Positions 1 through 6,377 of a stretch of DNA of 7,131 nucleotides are shown here, in pieces. The stretch's first letter is position 1, and each line of letters begins with the position of its first letter. The stretch spans positions 1 through 7,131 of the forward strand of contig CAKQMM010000055.1 in NCBI GenBank assembly GCA_934254755.1, in the 5' to 3' direction. Origin of the DNA: an uncultured Clostridia bacterium (GTDB lineage: Bacteria > Bacillota > Clostridia > Christensenellales > Borkfalkiaceae). Made by a program: the position numbers and the translations under genes. The notes under the pieces were generated by a model. That model had not been told where the DNA came from, searched no databases, and saw only the letters and a program-made list of their open reading frames with translations.

Positions 1-527
1 CGTTGGTCGTGGTACTGCAAGCAGTGGTCGGAGCTGTGCCGATAGGCGTGGTTCAGCTTAATTTTTCTCTTGTTCCTATCGTTTTAGGCGGGATGATTTA
101 CGGTGCGGTATTCGGGGCTGTTATCGGATTGGCGTGCGGTATAATCGTTTTGATACAAGTGATTACCGGCACGTTATATTTTTATACGCTGATATGGACA
201 GGCGACCCGGTGGTTACGCTGCTTACGTGTCTGATTAAAACTACTGTGGCAGGGTTTGTCGGCGGCGTTTTGTATAAAGTCATATCTAAAAAAAATCAAA
301 CTGTTGCAACGTTTGTCGTCGCTGCCGCCGTCCCTATAATAAACACGGCGATATTTATACTCGGTTGTTTAATGATGACACACTCCGTATATGCGATGGC
401 GGGAACTACAAACATATTGGTTTTCATTCTAATAAGTATCGTTTCTTACAATTTTTTCGTTGAGTTAGCAATAAATATGGTGCTTGCGCCGTCTATAAAA
501 AGAGTTATTACGGCGATAAACAGATAA
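1..527 (+). CDS. ECF transporter S component (substrate-binding membrane subunit), 5' truncated; likely vitamin, possibly pantothenate
   Basis: This is the C-terminal 174 or so residues of a very hydrophobic protein. The frame is open to the window edge, so the true start lies upstream; the TTG at position 3 is not a credible start. Visible membrane segments cover roughly residues 8-30, 32-55, 68-92, 102-124 and 136-160 of this fragment. The stretch FSLVPIVLGGMIYGAVFGAV, with prolines and glycines spaced in this way, is typical of S components of energy-coupling-factor transporters. These bind a vitamin in the membrane and dock to a shared EcfA/A'/T module, which is not in this window. The C-terminus ends in a short basic tail. 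The next gene is coaX, so pantothenate (PanT-like) is the best substrate guess, by context only. Other vitamin S components cannot be excluded. Confidence 0.8.
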   Translation, partial: LVVVLQAVVGAVPIGVVQLNFSLVPIVLGGMIYGAVFGAVIGLACGIIVLIQVITGTLYFYTLIWTGDPVVTLLTCLIKTTVAGFVGGVLYKVISKKNQTVATFVVAAAVPIINTAIFILGCLMMTHSVYAMAGTTNILVFILISIVSYNFFVELAINMVLAPSIKRVITAINR

Positions 528-611
528 AAATCTAATGTAGGGCGGGGCTTGCTTCCGTCGCGGCTTAGACCATACTACCCGCTAATCACCGATCGCTAAA
601 AAGGAATTATT
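528..611. other. 84-base spacer between the S component and coaX, with a weak G-rich hairpin
   Basis: No gene is seen here. Bases 541-547 can pair with 553-559 around a 5-base loop, but three of the seven pairs are G-U and no T tract follows, so this is not a convincing terminator. A poor promoter-like pair (TTGCTT at 549 and CATACT at 571, 16 bases apart) is too weak to call. The segment just before coaX carries its ribosome binding site, AAGGAA at 601-606, five bases before the ATG. The GC-rich hairpin resembles a degraded intergenic repeat, but only one copy lies in this window. Confidence 0.3.
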
Positions 612-1391
612 ATGTTACTTTGCATAGATATAGGAAACACCAACATTAAATACGCCGTTTTTTCGGGCGAAAATATTCTTGCTTCATACCGCGTTTCGTC
701 GCGGCAGACGCGCACGGCGGACGAGTACGGCGCAACTTTGTTGAATTTGCTTAATTCGTCGGGCATAAAAGTGAGCGACGTTACGGGGATAATAGTATCT
801 TCCGTCATTCCGTCGCTTAACTACACCATTTCGCACATGTGCGAATACTTCTTTAAAATAACCCCGCTAATGATAGGCGCAGGGGTTAAAACGGGGCTTA
901 ACGTCAAGGCGGATAACCCTAAAGAGGTCGGCGCGGATATAATAGCAAACTCGGTTTGCGCTTACAAAAAGTACGGCAAAAAAACGCCCGTTATCGTTAT
1001 AGACTTCGGCACGGCGACCACTTTCGACGTGATAGGAAAGTCGGGTGACTTGCAGGGCGTAATAATCGCGCCGGGCATCAAGTCCGCGCTCGAAGGGCTC
1101 GTTTCGCATACCGCCCAGCTCCCGATGATAGAACTCGAACGCCCCAAAACCGCTATCCCCAAAAATACCAAAGCGTGCATGCAGGCGGGCTTGATTTTCG
1201 GCTTTGCGGGGCTGGTTGAAAACATTATCAAAAAGGTTAAAGCAGAGCTTAACGAGGACGCGTTCGTCGTCGCGACGGGCGGCATGGGCGAAATTATCGC
1301 GAAAGAAGTGAGCTGCATAGATAAAATCGACAGAACCCTTACCCTTAACGGGCTGAGAATAATTTACGAGATGAATAAACAAAATGACTAA
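612..1391 (+). CDS. coaX: Type III pantothenate kinase CoaX
   Basis: Phosphorylates pantothenate to 4'-phosphopantothenate with ATP, the first step of CoA synthesis, in the cytosol. The length of 259 residues is normal for the family. The ASKHA-fold phosphate loop DIGNT is at residues 6-10. The substrate-site motif GAD is at 107-109 (D109 is the likely catalytic aspartate), and the second phosphate/cation motif DFGTATTFD is at 131-139. The APGI segment begins at 153 and ATGGMG is at 221-226. Type III kinases need a monovalent cation such as K+ and are not feedback-inhibited by CoA (family knowledge). The ATG start is set by AAGGAA five bases upstream and by the family-typical N-terminus running straight into the P-loop strand. 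The gene follows an ECF S component and overlaps ispG by 8 bases, so it is probably co-transcribed and translationally coupled with ispG. Confidence 0.95.
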   Translation: MLLCIDIGNTNIKYAVFSGENILASYRVSSRQTRTADEYGATLLNLLNSSGIKVSDVTGIIVSSVIPSLNYTISHMCEYFFKITPLMIGAGVKTGLNVKADNPKEVGADIIANSVCAYKKYGKKTPVIVIDFGTATTFDVIGKSGDLQGVIIAPGIKSALEGLVSHTAQLPMIELERPKTAIPKNTKACMQAGLIFGFAGLVENIIKKVKAELNEDAFVVATGGMGEIIAKEVSCIDKIDRTLTLNGLRIIYEMNKQND

Positions 1392-2433
1392 GACGGTTAA
1401 TATAGGCGGAGTTAAAATAGGCGGCGGCAACAAAATAGCGGTGCAGTCTATGGCAAACGTTAAAACCGAAAAGATAAGCGAGGTTTGCGAGCAGATAAAC
1501 GCGCTCGACGCGGCGGGGTGCGATATCGTCCGCCTTGCGGTGAAAGACGACGCCGACGCAAACGCGATTGCCGAGATTAAAAAGCGTGTTAAAGTTCCGA
1601 TAGTTGCGGATATACACTTCGATTATAAACTTGCCGTCAAAGCGATAGAAAACGGCGTCGATAAAGTCCGCATAAACCCCGGCAACATCGGCAGCGTTGA
1701 AAACGTTAAAAAGGTTGCCGACGCGTTAAAGGCGCATCACATTCCCGTAAGGGTCGGCAGTAACGGCGGCAGCGTTGAAAAAGAATTTTTGCAAAGGTTC
1801 GGAAAAAACGAAATATCCCTTGCCGAAAGCGCGCTTAAAAACGTATACGCGCTTGAAAAATGCGGGGTGACGGATATAGTTATTTCCGCTAAAGCAAGCA
1901 GCGTTCCGCTAACCGTCAAAACCTATCGCTATTTAGCGAAAAAGACCGATTATCCCCTACATATCGGCGTTACCGAAGCGGGTACGTATAACACCGGAAT
2001 TATTAAAAGCGCGGTCGGGATAGGCGCGCTTTTACTTGACGGAATAGGCGACACTGTGCGCGTAAGTTTAGCGGCAAGCCCGCTTAAAGAGCCGCTTGCG
2101 GCGATTAAAATTTTGCGGGCGGCGGGAATTTACAAAAACTACGCCGAAGTTATAACTTGCCCGACCTGCGGCAGGACGGAGTACGATTCGATAGGGCTTG
2201 CCGAGCGGGTCGAAGAATTGACCGCAGATATAAAAACTCCCCTTAAAATAGCGGTTATGGGGTGCGTCGTGAACGGGGTCGGCGAAGCGGCGGACGCCGA
2301 TATCGGCATTGCGGGGTCGAAAAACTACTGCGTAATTTTCAAGAAGAACGAAATTATAAAAAAAGTGCCGTTTAATTTGGCGGAAGAAGAATTTTTAAAG
2401 GAAATAAAAAAGATTGCAAACGAAGTTCGATAA
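1384..2433 (+). CDS. ispG: 4-hydroxy-3-methylbut-2-en-1-yl diphosphate synthase IspG (GcpE)
   Basis: Converts 2-C-methyl-D-erythritol 2,4-cyclodiphosphate to HMBPP, the next-to-last step of the MEP isoprenoid pathway, using a 4Fe-4S cluster and flavodoxin or ferredoxin electrons. It has 349 residues, the usual size of the two-domain bacterial form. The TIM-barrel domain covers about 1-245, with signature stretches VQSMAN (20-25), ADIHFDY (75-81), VRINPGNIG (95-103) and HIGVTEAG (193-200). The C-terminal cluster domain follows, with C259 and C262 in CPTCGR and C294 in MGCVVNG; E301 is the expected fourth ligand. One oddity is that the usually invariant NGPGE loop reads NGVGE, with valine at 299. 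The start overlaps the end of coaX by 8 bases, and the ribosome binding site is weak (GAG at 1368-1370), which suggests translational coupling. The 3' end overlaps the next gene by 20 bases. Confidence 0.96.
   Translation: MTKTVNIGGVKIGGGNKIAVQSMANVKTEKISEVCEQINALDAAGCDIVRLAVKDDADANAIAEIKKRVKVPIVADIHFDYKLAVKAIENGVDKVRINPGNIGSVENVKKVADALKAHHIPVRVGSNGGSVEKEFLQRFGKNEISLAESALKNVYALEKCGVTDIVISAKASSVPLTVKTYRYLAKKTDYPLHIGVTEAGTYNTGIIKSAVGIGALLLDGIGDTVRVSLAASPLKEPLAAIKILRAAGIYKNYAEVITCPTCGRTEYDSIGLAERVEELTADIKTPLKIAVMGCVVNGVGEAADADIGIAGSKNYCVIFKKNEIIKKVPFNLAEEEFLKEIKKIANEVR
2397..2416 (+). promoter_or_regulatory. Ribosome binding site and TTG start of the PolC-like exonuclease gene
   Basis: AAAGGAAA at 2397-2404 lies inside the end of ispG, nine bases before TTG at 2414. 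This is good Shine-Dalgarno spacing, and no ATG or GTG in frame nearby gives a better start. From this TTG the protein begins with the segment FDKILSSLKNF, the hydrophobic/charged start expected of a PolC N-terminal region. The start therefore overlaps ispG by 20 bases. Confidence 0.65.
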
Positions 2434-3943
2434 AATTTTAAGCAGCCTTAAAAACTTCGATTCGGGTTTGGGCGACGCTCGGTTTTGCCACGCAACGCTA
2501 AACGTTAGGGCGGGTTTGCTTACCGTTACCCTCGTAAGCGACGCGGCTATTCCCGACGATTCGCTTAAATTCGTCGCGAGTGAAATAACGAAAGAATTCG
2601 GCGGCAAAATAAAAGTCGCGGTCGAATCGAAAAAGGCGATAGTCGATAAAGACATAGTAAAATCGGCGGTGGCGGGGTACGTAAAAAGCAACCACTATTC
2701 TATATCCCACGCCGTTTCGGAGAGCGACGTAAACGTTATTTGCGCGGGCAAAAAATCGGTGTACGAACTAAGCGTTTCGCCCGATATAGCGGACTATTTC
2801 AAAAGGCTTTCGATTATAGAAAAGACGGACGAATATCTGTCGCGAAACTTCAGCAGTGATTTTTCGGGCACGATTAAGGAAAAGGTGGTTGAGGAACGTT
2901 CCCCCGAATATAAAATAGAAACGCTTGACGAAAACGCCGTCAGCAAATCTCCCGTAAGATATATTAAAATGCGCTCGGTCGAAAAGTTTCTGGACACCGA
3001 AAGTTACGACACCGCCGTATATATCGAAGACGGCGCGGACGTTTTGGGAACGGCTATTTTCGCCGGCGAAATAACCGATATAGAAAAGCGCGAAAGCAAA
3101 AACGGCAACGAATTTTATTTTATAACTATAAACGATAAGCTTTCGAGCATACGCGGCGCGTTTTTCACGAAAGATAAGCAAAAGCTTAAAAAACTCGAAA
3201 AACTTGCCGTCGGCAGCGTTATAATCGAGCGCGGCGACAACGAACTTTTTAACGGCAACGTAAGTTTTACCATAAAAGGGCTTCACCTTTGCGAATTCCC
3301 CGAAAACTACGTGCCCGAAGAGAAGCCGTCGCTCAAAGCTCCGTCGGAATATACCTTCGTTCACCCCGAACCTTGCGAACTTATAAAGCAAGGGGATATA
3401 TTCTCGACTTTTACGGGACCCACCGAGTGTTTAAAGGGCAAAACCTTCGTCGTTACCGATATCGAAACGACGGGCACGAACGCGCTTCAGGATAAAATAA
3501 CCGAAATAGGCGCGGTCAAGATAGTCGACGGAACGATAACCGAGAGTTTTGAAACGCTCGTGAACCCGCAAATACCCATACCCGAAAACATCGTCGCCCT
3601 TACCGGGATAACCGACGATATGGTTAAAAACAGCCCGACGATAGAAAAAGTTTTCCCCGATTATTTCAGGTTTTTGGGCGACGGGATATTCGTCGCGCAT
3701 AACGCCGAATTCGACTATAAATTTTTAAAATACGCGGGCAAACAAATCGGCTACATAATGAAGTGCGAGGTTATCGACACTCTTAAAAAAGCGCGCGAAA
3801 CTCTCCCCATGCTTAAAAACCATAAACTAAACACCGTGTGCGAACATTACGGCATAGAATTTTTGCACCATAGAGCGAGCAGCGACGCGTTTGCCACCGC
3901 GCAGGCGTATTTAGAGATGGTTAAAGAAAAAAATTCGCTGTAA
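2414..3943 (+). CDS. PolC-like protein without polymerase: PolC N-terminal region, OB fold and DEDDh 3'-5' exonuclease
   Basis: The 509-residue protein occupies the polC position between ispG and rimP but is about a third of the length of full PolC (around 1,440). Residues 1-180 resemble the PolC N-terminal region. Residues 200-292 look like the OB fold (segment AIFAGEITDIEKRESKNGNE onward). Residues 343-502 are a DnaQ/PolC-type exonuclease with all catalytic residues: D349 and E351 in DIETTG, D434 in HNAEFD, and H486 and D491 in HHRASSD. In Firmicutes PolC the exonuclease is inserted within a PHP domain and followed by the polymerase. Here both PHP halves and the whole polymerase are missing; a linker of about 45 residues joins OB to exonuclease, and the stop comes about seven residues after the exonuclease. 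No polymerase remnant is seen downstream. The probable activity is 3'-5' exonuclease on single-stranded DNA ends, perhaps proofreading in trans. Domain assignment is confident, the cellular role is inference. It should not be annotated as PolC polymerase. Confidence 0.88.
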   Translation: MQTKFDKILSSLKNFDSGLGDARFCHATLNVRAGLLTVTLVSDAAIPDDSLKFVASEITKEFGGKIKVAVESKKAIVDKDIVKSAVAGYVKSNHYSISHAVSESDVNVICAGKKSVYELSVSPDIADYFKRLSIIEKTDEYLSRNFSSDFSGTIKEKVVEERSPEYKIETLDENAVSKSPVRYIKMRSVEKFLDTESYDTAVYIEDGADVLGTAIFAGEITDIEKRESKNGNEFYFITINDKLSSIRGAFFTKDKQKLKKLEKLAVGSVIIERGDNELFNGNVSFTIKGLHLCEFPENYVPEEKPSLKAPSEYTFVHPEPCELIKQGDIFSTFTGPTECLKGKTFVVTDIETTGTNALQDKITEIGAVKIVDGTITESFETLVNPQIPIPENIVALTGITDDMVKNSPTIEKVFPDYFRFLGDGIFVAHNAEFDYKFLKYAGKQIGYIMKCEVIDTLKKARETLPMLKNHKLNTVCEHYGIEFLHHRASSDAFATAQAYLEMVKEKNSL

Positions 3944-3998
3944 TATTTTAAATATATTATTTAAAACGCTTGCAAAACGGTTTATATTATGTTAAAAT
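3944..3998 (+). promoter_or_regulatory. Predicted sigma-A-type promoter with AT-rich upstream element
   Basis: TTGCAA at 3970-3975 (four of six consensus bases) and TAAAAT at 3993-3998 (five of six) are separated by exactly 17 bases. The 25 bases before the -35 box (3944-3968) are almost entirely A and T, like an UP element. Transcription would start near 4005. It directly follows the stop codon of the exonuclease gene and is the best promoter candidate for the rimP-nusA-ylxR-ylxQ-infB unit. No comparable pair was found between 4066 and 4163. Prediction from sequence only. Confidence 0.6.
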
Positions 3999-4004
3999 AA
4001 TCAA

Positions 4005-4163
4005 GAATTAGTAGTGTAGGCTTGTAGTTTGAGAGTGGCGGTTGCCACTCTCAAATTTGTTTATTGCGGGGCGTTAAGTTTTTGCGGCGGGATATGCTTA
4101 AAGTCGCAAAGGGCTTCCCGTAAAAAGTAAATTAAATTCCGCTAGAACGGAATAAAGGCGAAT
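4005..4163 (+). promoter_or_regulatory. Predicted 5' leader of the rimP-nusA-infB unit, with early terminator
   Basis: If the promoter at 3970-3998 is used, the leader is about 159 bases. It contains a terminator hairpin near its start (4028-4055), then a region of shorter inverted repeats: TTTGCG at 4081-4086 with CGCAAA at 4105-4110, CGGGA at 4088-4092 with TCCCG at 4116-4120, and ATTCCG at 4136-4141 with CGGAAT at 4148-4153. The last hairpin ends immediately before the rimP ribosome binding site, AAAGG at 4154-4158. I do not recognise a known riboswitch or tRNA in it, and I saw no clear antiterminator partner for the terminator stem. It could be an attenuator leader, or a short stable RNA plus read-through. 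Confidence 0.35.
4028..4065 (+). terminator. Intrinsic (Rho-independent) terminator
   Basis: TTTGAGAGTGGC at 4028-4039 and GCCACTCTCAAA at 4044-4055 form a perfect 12-bp stem with a GGTT loop. TTTGTTTATT follows (eight T in ten bases). The tail is T-rich only on the + strand, so termination is in that direction. It can end transcripts of the coaX-ispG-exonuclease unit. Because the predicted promoter lies upstream of it, it also sits inside the leader of the next unit. Confidence 0.85.
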
Positions 4164-4622
4164 ATGAAAGCGAAATCGAACGAAGAGATAAAGGCGTTTT
4201 TAGACCCCATAGCGGAGGGCTTGGGGCTTGAAATAGTCGAAGTCGAATTCAAAAACTCAAAAAATCCGTCGCTTACGGTGTATATAGATAAAGACGGCGG
4301 GGTCGATTTAGACTCGTGCGAAGCGTTTCACAACGCAATCGACGCGCCGCTTGACGAGTTTAACCCTTACGACGGGGCTTATATCCTCAACGTTTCGAGC
4401 CCGGGGCTAGATAGACCCCTTAAAACCGAGCGGGACTTTTTGAAGAAAATCGGCAAAGACGTGGAAATTAAACTTTACGCCCCCATAAAAGGCGTTAAAT
4501 ATTTTGAAGGCACGCTTATAAACTACGACGGCAACAACGTAACCGTTAAAATAAGCGGCGAAGATACGGTTATTCCGCTTAACCGCATCGCAAAAATCAA
4601 CGAAGCGGTTAAATTCGACTGA
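4164..4622 (+). CDS. rimP: Ribosome maturation factor RimP
   Basis: RimP helps early assembly of the 30S subunit, promoting central pseudoknot formation of 16S rRNA and binding near uS12 (family knowledge). The protein has 152 residues, the normal length. The N-terminal alpha/beta domain spans about 1-85 and carries the segment LTVYID followed by acidic residues, then the family signature SSPGLDRPL at 78-86. The C-terminal SH3-like beta-barrel spans about 90-150, with the strands FEGTL and VTVKI. The ATG is preceded by AAAGG at 4154-4158 with a five-base gap. It is the first gene of the predicted rimP-nusA-infB unit and lies 16 bases before nusA, its usual neighbour in most bacteria. Confidence 0.95.
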   Translation: MKAKSNEEIKAFLDPIAEGLGLEIVEVEFKNSKNPSLTVYIDKDGGVDLDSCEAFHNAIDAPLDEFNPYDGAYILNVSSPGLDRPLKTERDFLKKIGKDVEIKLYAPIKGVKYFEGTLINYDGNNVTVKISGEDTVIPLNRIAKINEAVKFD

Positions 4623-4638
4623 ATTTGAAGGAGAAATT

Positions 4639-5790
4639 ATGGTAAATAAAGATTTTTTTGCCGCGCTTGAAGAACTCGGCTTAACAAAAGGCATTGATAA
4701 AGAAACATTTTTCAGCACTCTTGAAACCGCGCTTTCTTCCGCATATAAAAGATACGCGGGGGACGCCGCCGAAGTAAAAATCAAGTGGAACGAAGAAAAA
4801 AGTTCGCTTAAATTCTACGCTACCAAAAATATCGTAGACGAAGTCGTCGATCCCGAAAAAGAAATTTCGGTCGAAGAAGCGCGCGAATATAAAAAGTCCT
4901 ACAAAGCGGGCGACGTTTTCGAGAAAGAATTCGTCCCGAAAGACTTCGGCAGAATAGCCGCGCAAACCGCTAAACAAGTGGTTATGCAAAAGGTTCGCGA
5001 AGCGGAGCGCAACAACACTTTGCAGGAATTTGAAGATAAAGAAAACGAAATTCAGTCCGCTATCGTCAGAAAAATCGAAAACGGCAACGTTTACGTCGAA
5101 CTTTCAAACGGTCAGCTCGAAGGCGTTATGCTTCCGCAGGATCAGCTTCCCGGCGAAAATTACGAACTTAATCAGAAACTTATCGTTTACGTTAAGCGCA
5201 TAAGAACGCTCGGCAGAAACACGCAGATTCTCGTGTCGCGCACGTCCACGGGCTTGGTTAAAAGATTTTTTGAAAACGAAGTGCCCGAAATTCGTCAGGG
5301 CATCGTGGTTATCAAAGCCGTTTCGCGCGAAGCGGGGCAGAGAAGCAAAGTCGCCATATATAGCGAAGACCCGCAGGTTGACGCAATCGGCGCGTGCGTC
5401 GGCAACAAAGGCATGCGCGTAAACGCCGTTATAGAAAGCCTCGGCGGCGAAAAAATAGATATTATTCCGTGGAGCGAAAACCCGCTTGAATTTATTGCGA
5501 AGGCTCTTGCGCCCGCAAAAGTTTTAAGGGTTACCGCAACGGGCGAAAAGTCGGCGCGCGTTATCGTTCCCGACGATAAGCTTTCGCTCGCAATCGGTAA
5601 AGACGGACAGAACGCAAGGCTTGCCGCAAGGCTCACGGGCTGGAAAATCGACGTTAAAAGCGAATCTAAAATGCTTGAAGAAATGGCTAAAGAGCAAGCG
5701 GAACTCGGCGATCTTGACTCGGTTGACGACGTTATGGAAGAACCCGTCGCCGCGCCCGAAACGCCCGTCGAAAACGGAGATAACGAATAA
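4639..5790 (+). CDS. nusA: Transcription termination/antitermination factor NusA
   Basis: NusA binds RNA polymerase and nascent RNA, and modulates pausing, intrinsic termination and antitermination. It has 383 residues, matching the Gram-positive form without C-terminal acidic repeats. Domains: N-terminal polymerase-binding domain about 1-125; S1 domain about 136-200; KH1 about 205-275 with the RNA-binding loop GACVGNKGMRV (251-261); KH2 about 280-342 with LAIGKDGQNARLAARLTGWK (317-336). A short acidic tail rich in D and E follows (about 357-383), a region of low conservation. The start is well supported by AAGGAGA at 4628-4634, four bases before the ATG. ylxR begins three bases after the stop codon. 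A possible link is that a factor acting on hairpin termination is encoded behind a leader with its own terminator, which would allow autoregulation; this is inference. Confidence 0.97.
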   Translation: MVNKDFFAALEELGLTKGIDKETFFSTLETALSSAYKRYAGDAAEVKIKWNEEKSSLKFYATKNIVDEVVDPEKEISVEEAREYKKSYKAGDVFEKEFVPKDFGRIAAQTAKQVVMQKVREAERNNTLQEFEDKENEIQSAIVRKIENGNVYVELSNGQLEGVMLPQDQLPGENYELNQKLIVYVKRIRTLGRNTQILVSRTSTGLVKRFFENEVPEIRQGIVVIKAVSREAGQRSKVAIYSEDPQVDAIGACVGNKGMRVNAVIESLGGEKIDIIPWSENPLEFIAKALAPAKVLRVTATGEKSARVIVPDDKLSLAIGKDGQNARLAARLTGWKIDVKSESKMLEEMAKEQAELGDLDSVDDVMEEPVAAPETPVENGDNE

Positions 5791-5793
5791 GAA

Positions 5794-6063
5794 ATGGCTG
5801 AAAAAAAGATACCTATGCGCACTTGCATAGCGTGCCGCGCCGAAAAACCGAAAAAAGAGCTTATAAGGGTCGTTCGGAAGCCCGACGGGACTTTCGTCAT
5901 CGACTTAACGGGCAAAATTTCGGGGCGCGGGGCGTACGTGTGCAACGATAAAAAATGCGTCGAAACGATTATCAAAAAGCGCGTTTTAAACAAAACGTTT
6001 TCGCAGGAGATATCGGACGACGTGTACGCGGCGTTAAAGGAGAGTTTTTTTGGAAAACAGTAA
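5794..6063 (+). CDS. ylxR: YlxR/RnpM family RNA-binding protein (RNase P modulator)
   Basis: A small basic protein of 89 residues in the DUF448/YlxR family. The signature is CIACR at 11-15 (cysteines 11 and 14), then GRGAYVC at 44-50 with C50 and a further cysteine at 55. The four cysteines in CxxC plus CxxxxC spacing could bind metal or stabilise the fold. In Bacillus subtilis the family member was reported to bind and modulate RNase P RNA and renamed RnpM (recalled from the literature). The gene lies three bases after nusA; its own ribosome binding site GGAGA (5776-5780) is rather far from the ATG at 13 bases, so coupling to nusA translation is likely. The position between nusA and ylxQ is the standard Firmicutes arrangement. 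The last 14 bases overlap ylxQ. Confidence 0.93.
   Translation: MAEKKIPMRTCIACRAEKPKKELIRVVRKPDGTFVIDLTGKISGRGAYVCNDKKCVETIIKKRVLNKTFSQEISDDVYAALKESFFGKQ
6036..6052 (+). promoter_or_regulatory. Ribosome binding site and TTG start of ylxQ
   Basis: AAAGGAG at 6036-6042, inside the 3' end of ylxR, is followed seven bases later by TTG at 6050. No ATG or GTG lies nearby in this frame. The resulting protein start, MENSKILSYVGFATK, matches the short N-terminus expected of the YlxQ family. Confidence 0.75.
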
Positions 6064-6373
6064 AATTCTTTCTTACGTCGGGTTTGCGACGAAAATGCGC
6101 AAAACGGTCGCGGGAGTAAACGCGATAGAACATACGAAAAATAAAGTCGAATTGCTGATGATATGTAAAACCGCGTCGGCAAACACTTTTAAAGACGCGG
6201 TTAAAATCGCTAAAAAGCACTCTGCAAAACTAATCGTAAGCGAAGTGCCGATAGAAACCATTGCCCGTAAAGAGCATTGCAAACTGCTTGCGATACTCGA
6301 TAAAGGGCTTGCGGAAGCGATTTTATTGAATTTGAGCGACCGTTTTTACGAATATCAAGGAGGGGTACGGTAA
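6050..6373 (+). CDS. ylxQ: YlxQ, L7Ae/L30e-family RNA-binding protein
   Basis: A 107-residue protein of the ribosomal L7Ae family, which binds kink-turn RNA. The YlxQ branch in Firmicutes is encoded between ylxR and infB, and its precise role is not settled. The family pattern can be followed: a helix with GFATKMRKTVAGVNAIE at 11-27 (usually GLA-R-G-G), the strand VELLMICKTASANT at 33-46 (usually a VIIA-DAS-NT form), a second strand LIVSEVP at 61-67, then the C-terminal ILDKGLAEAIL at 82-92. The usual glycine-rich segment before the last strand is less clear, so this copy is somewhat divergent. The start is TTG, overlapping ylxR by 14 bases. infB begins four bases after the stop codon. Confidence 0.88.
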   Translation: MENSKILSYVGFATKMRKTVAGVNAIEHTKNKVELLMICKTASANTFKDAVKIAKKHSAKLIVSEVPIETIARKEHCKLLAILDKGLAEAILLNLSDRFYEYQGGVR

Positions 6374-6377
6374 CATT

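Noticed and set aside
549..576. Promoter-like TTGCTT and CATACT before coaX
   Set aside because: Only three and four of six consensus bases match, so it is too weak to separate from background.
867..1433. Long minus-strand open frames opposite coaX, ispG, the exonuclease gene and nusA
   Set aside because: They lie opposite well-recognised genes, have no ribosome binding sites or family motifs, and arise from codon bias of the real genes.
4035..4130. A 31-codon open frame starting GTG inside the rimP leader, cysteine-rich (possible leader peptide)
   Set aside because: It has no good ribosome binding site, starts inside the terminator stem, and its composition looks like chance translation of the hairpin region.
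3944..4163. Remnant of the missing PolC PHP or polymerase domains, or a tRNA like metY of the E. coli rimP-nusA leader
   Set aside because: No reading frame in this stretch resembles PolC, and no tRNA cloverleaf was seen. The stretch is occupied by promoter, terminator and hairpins.
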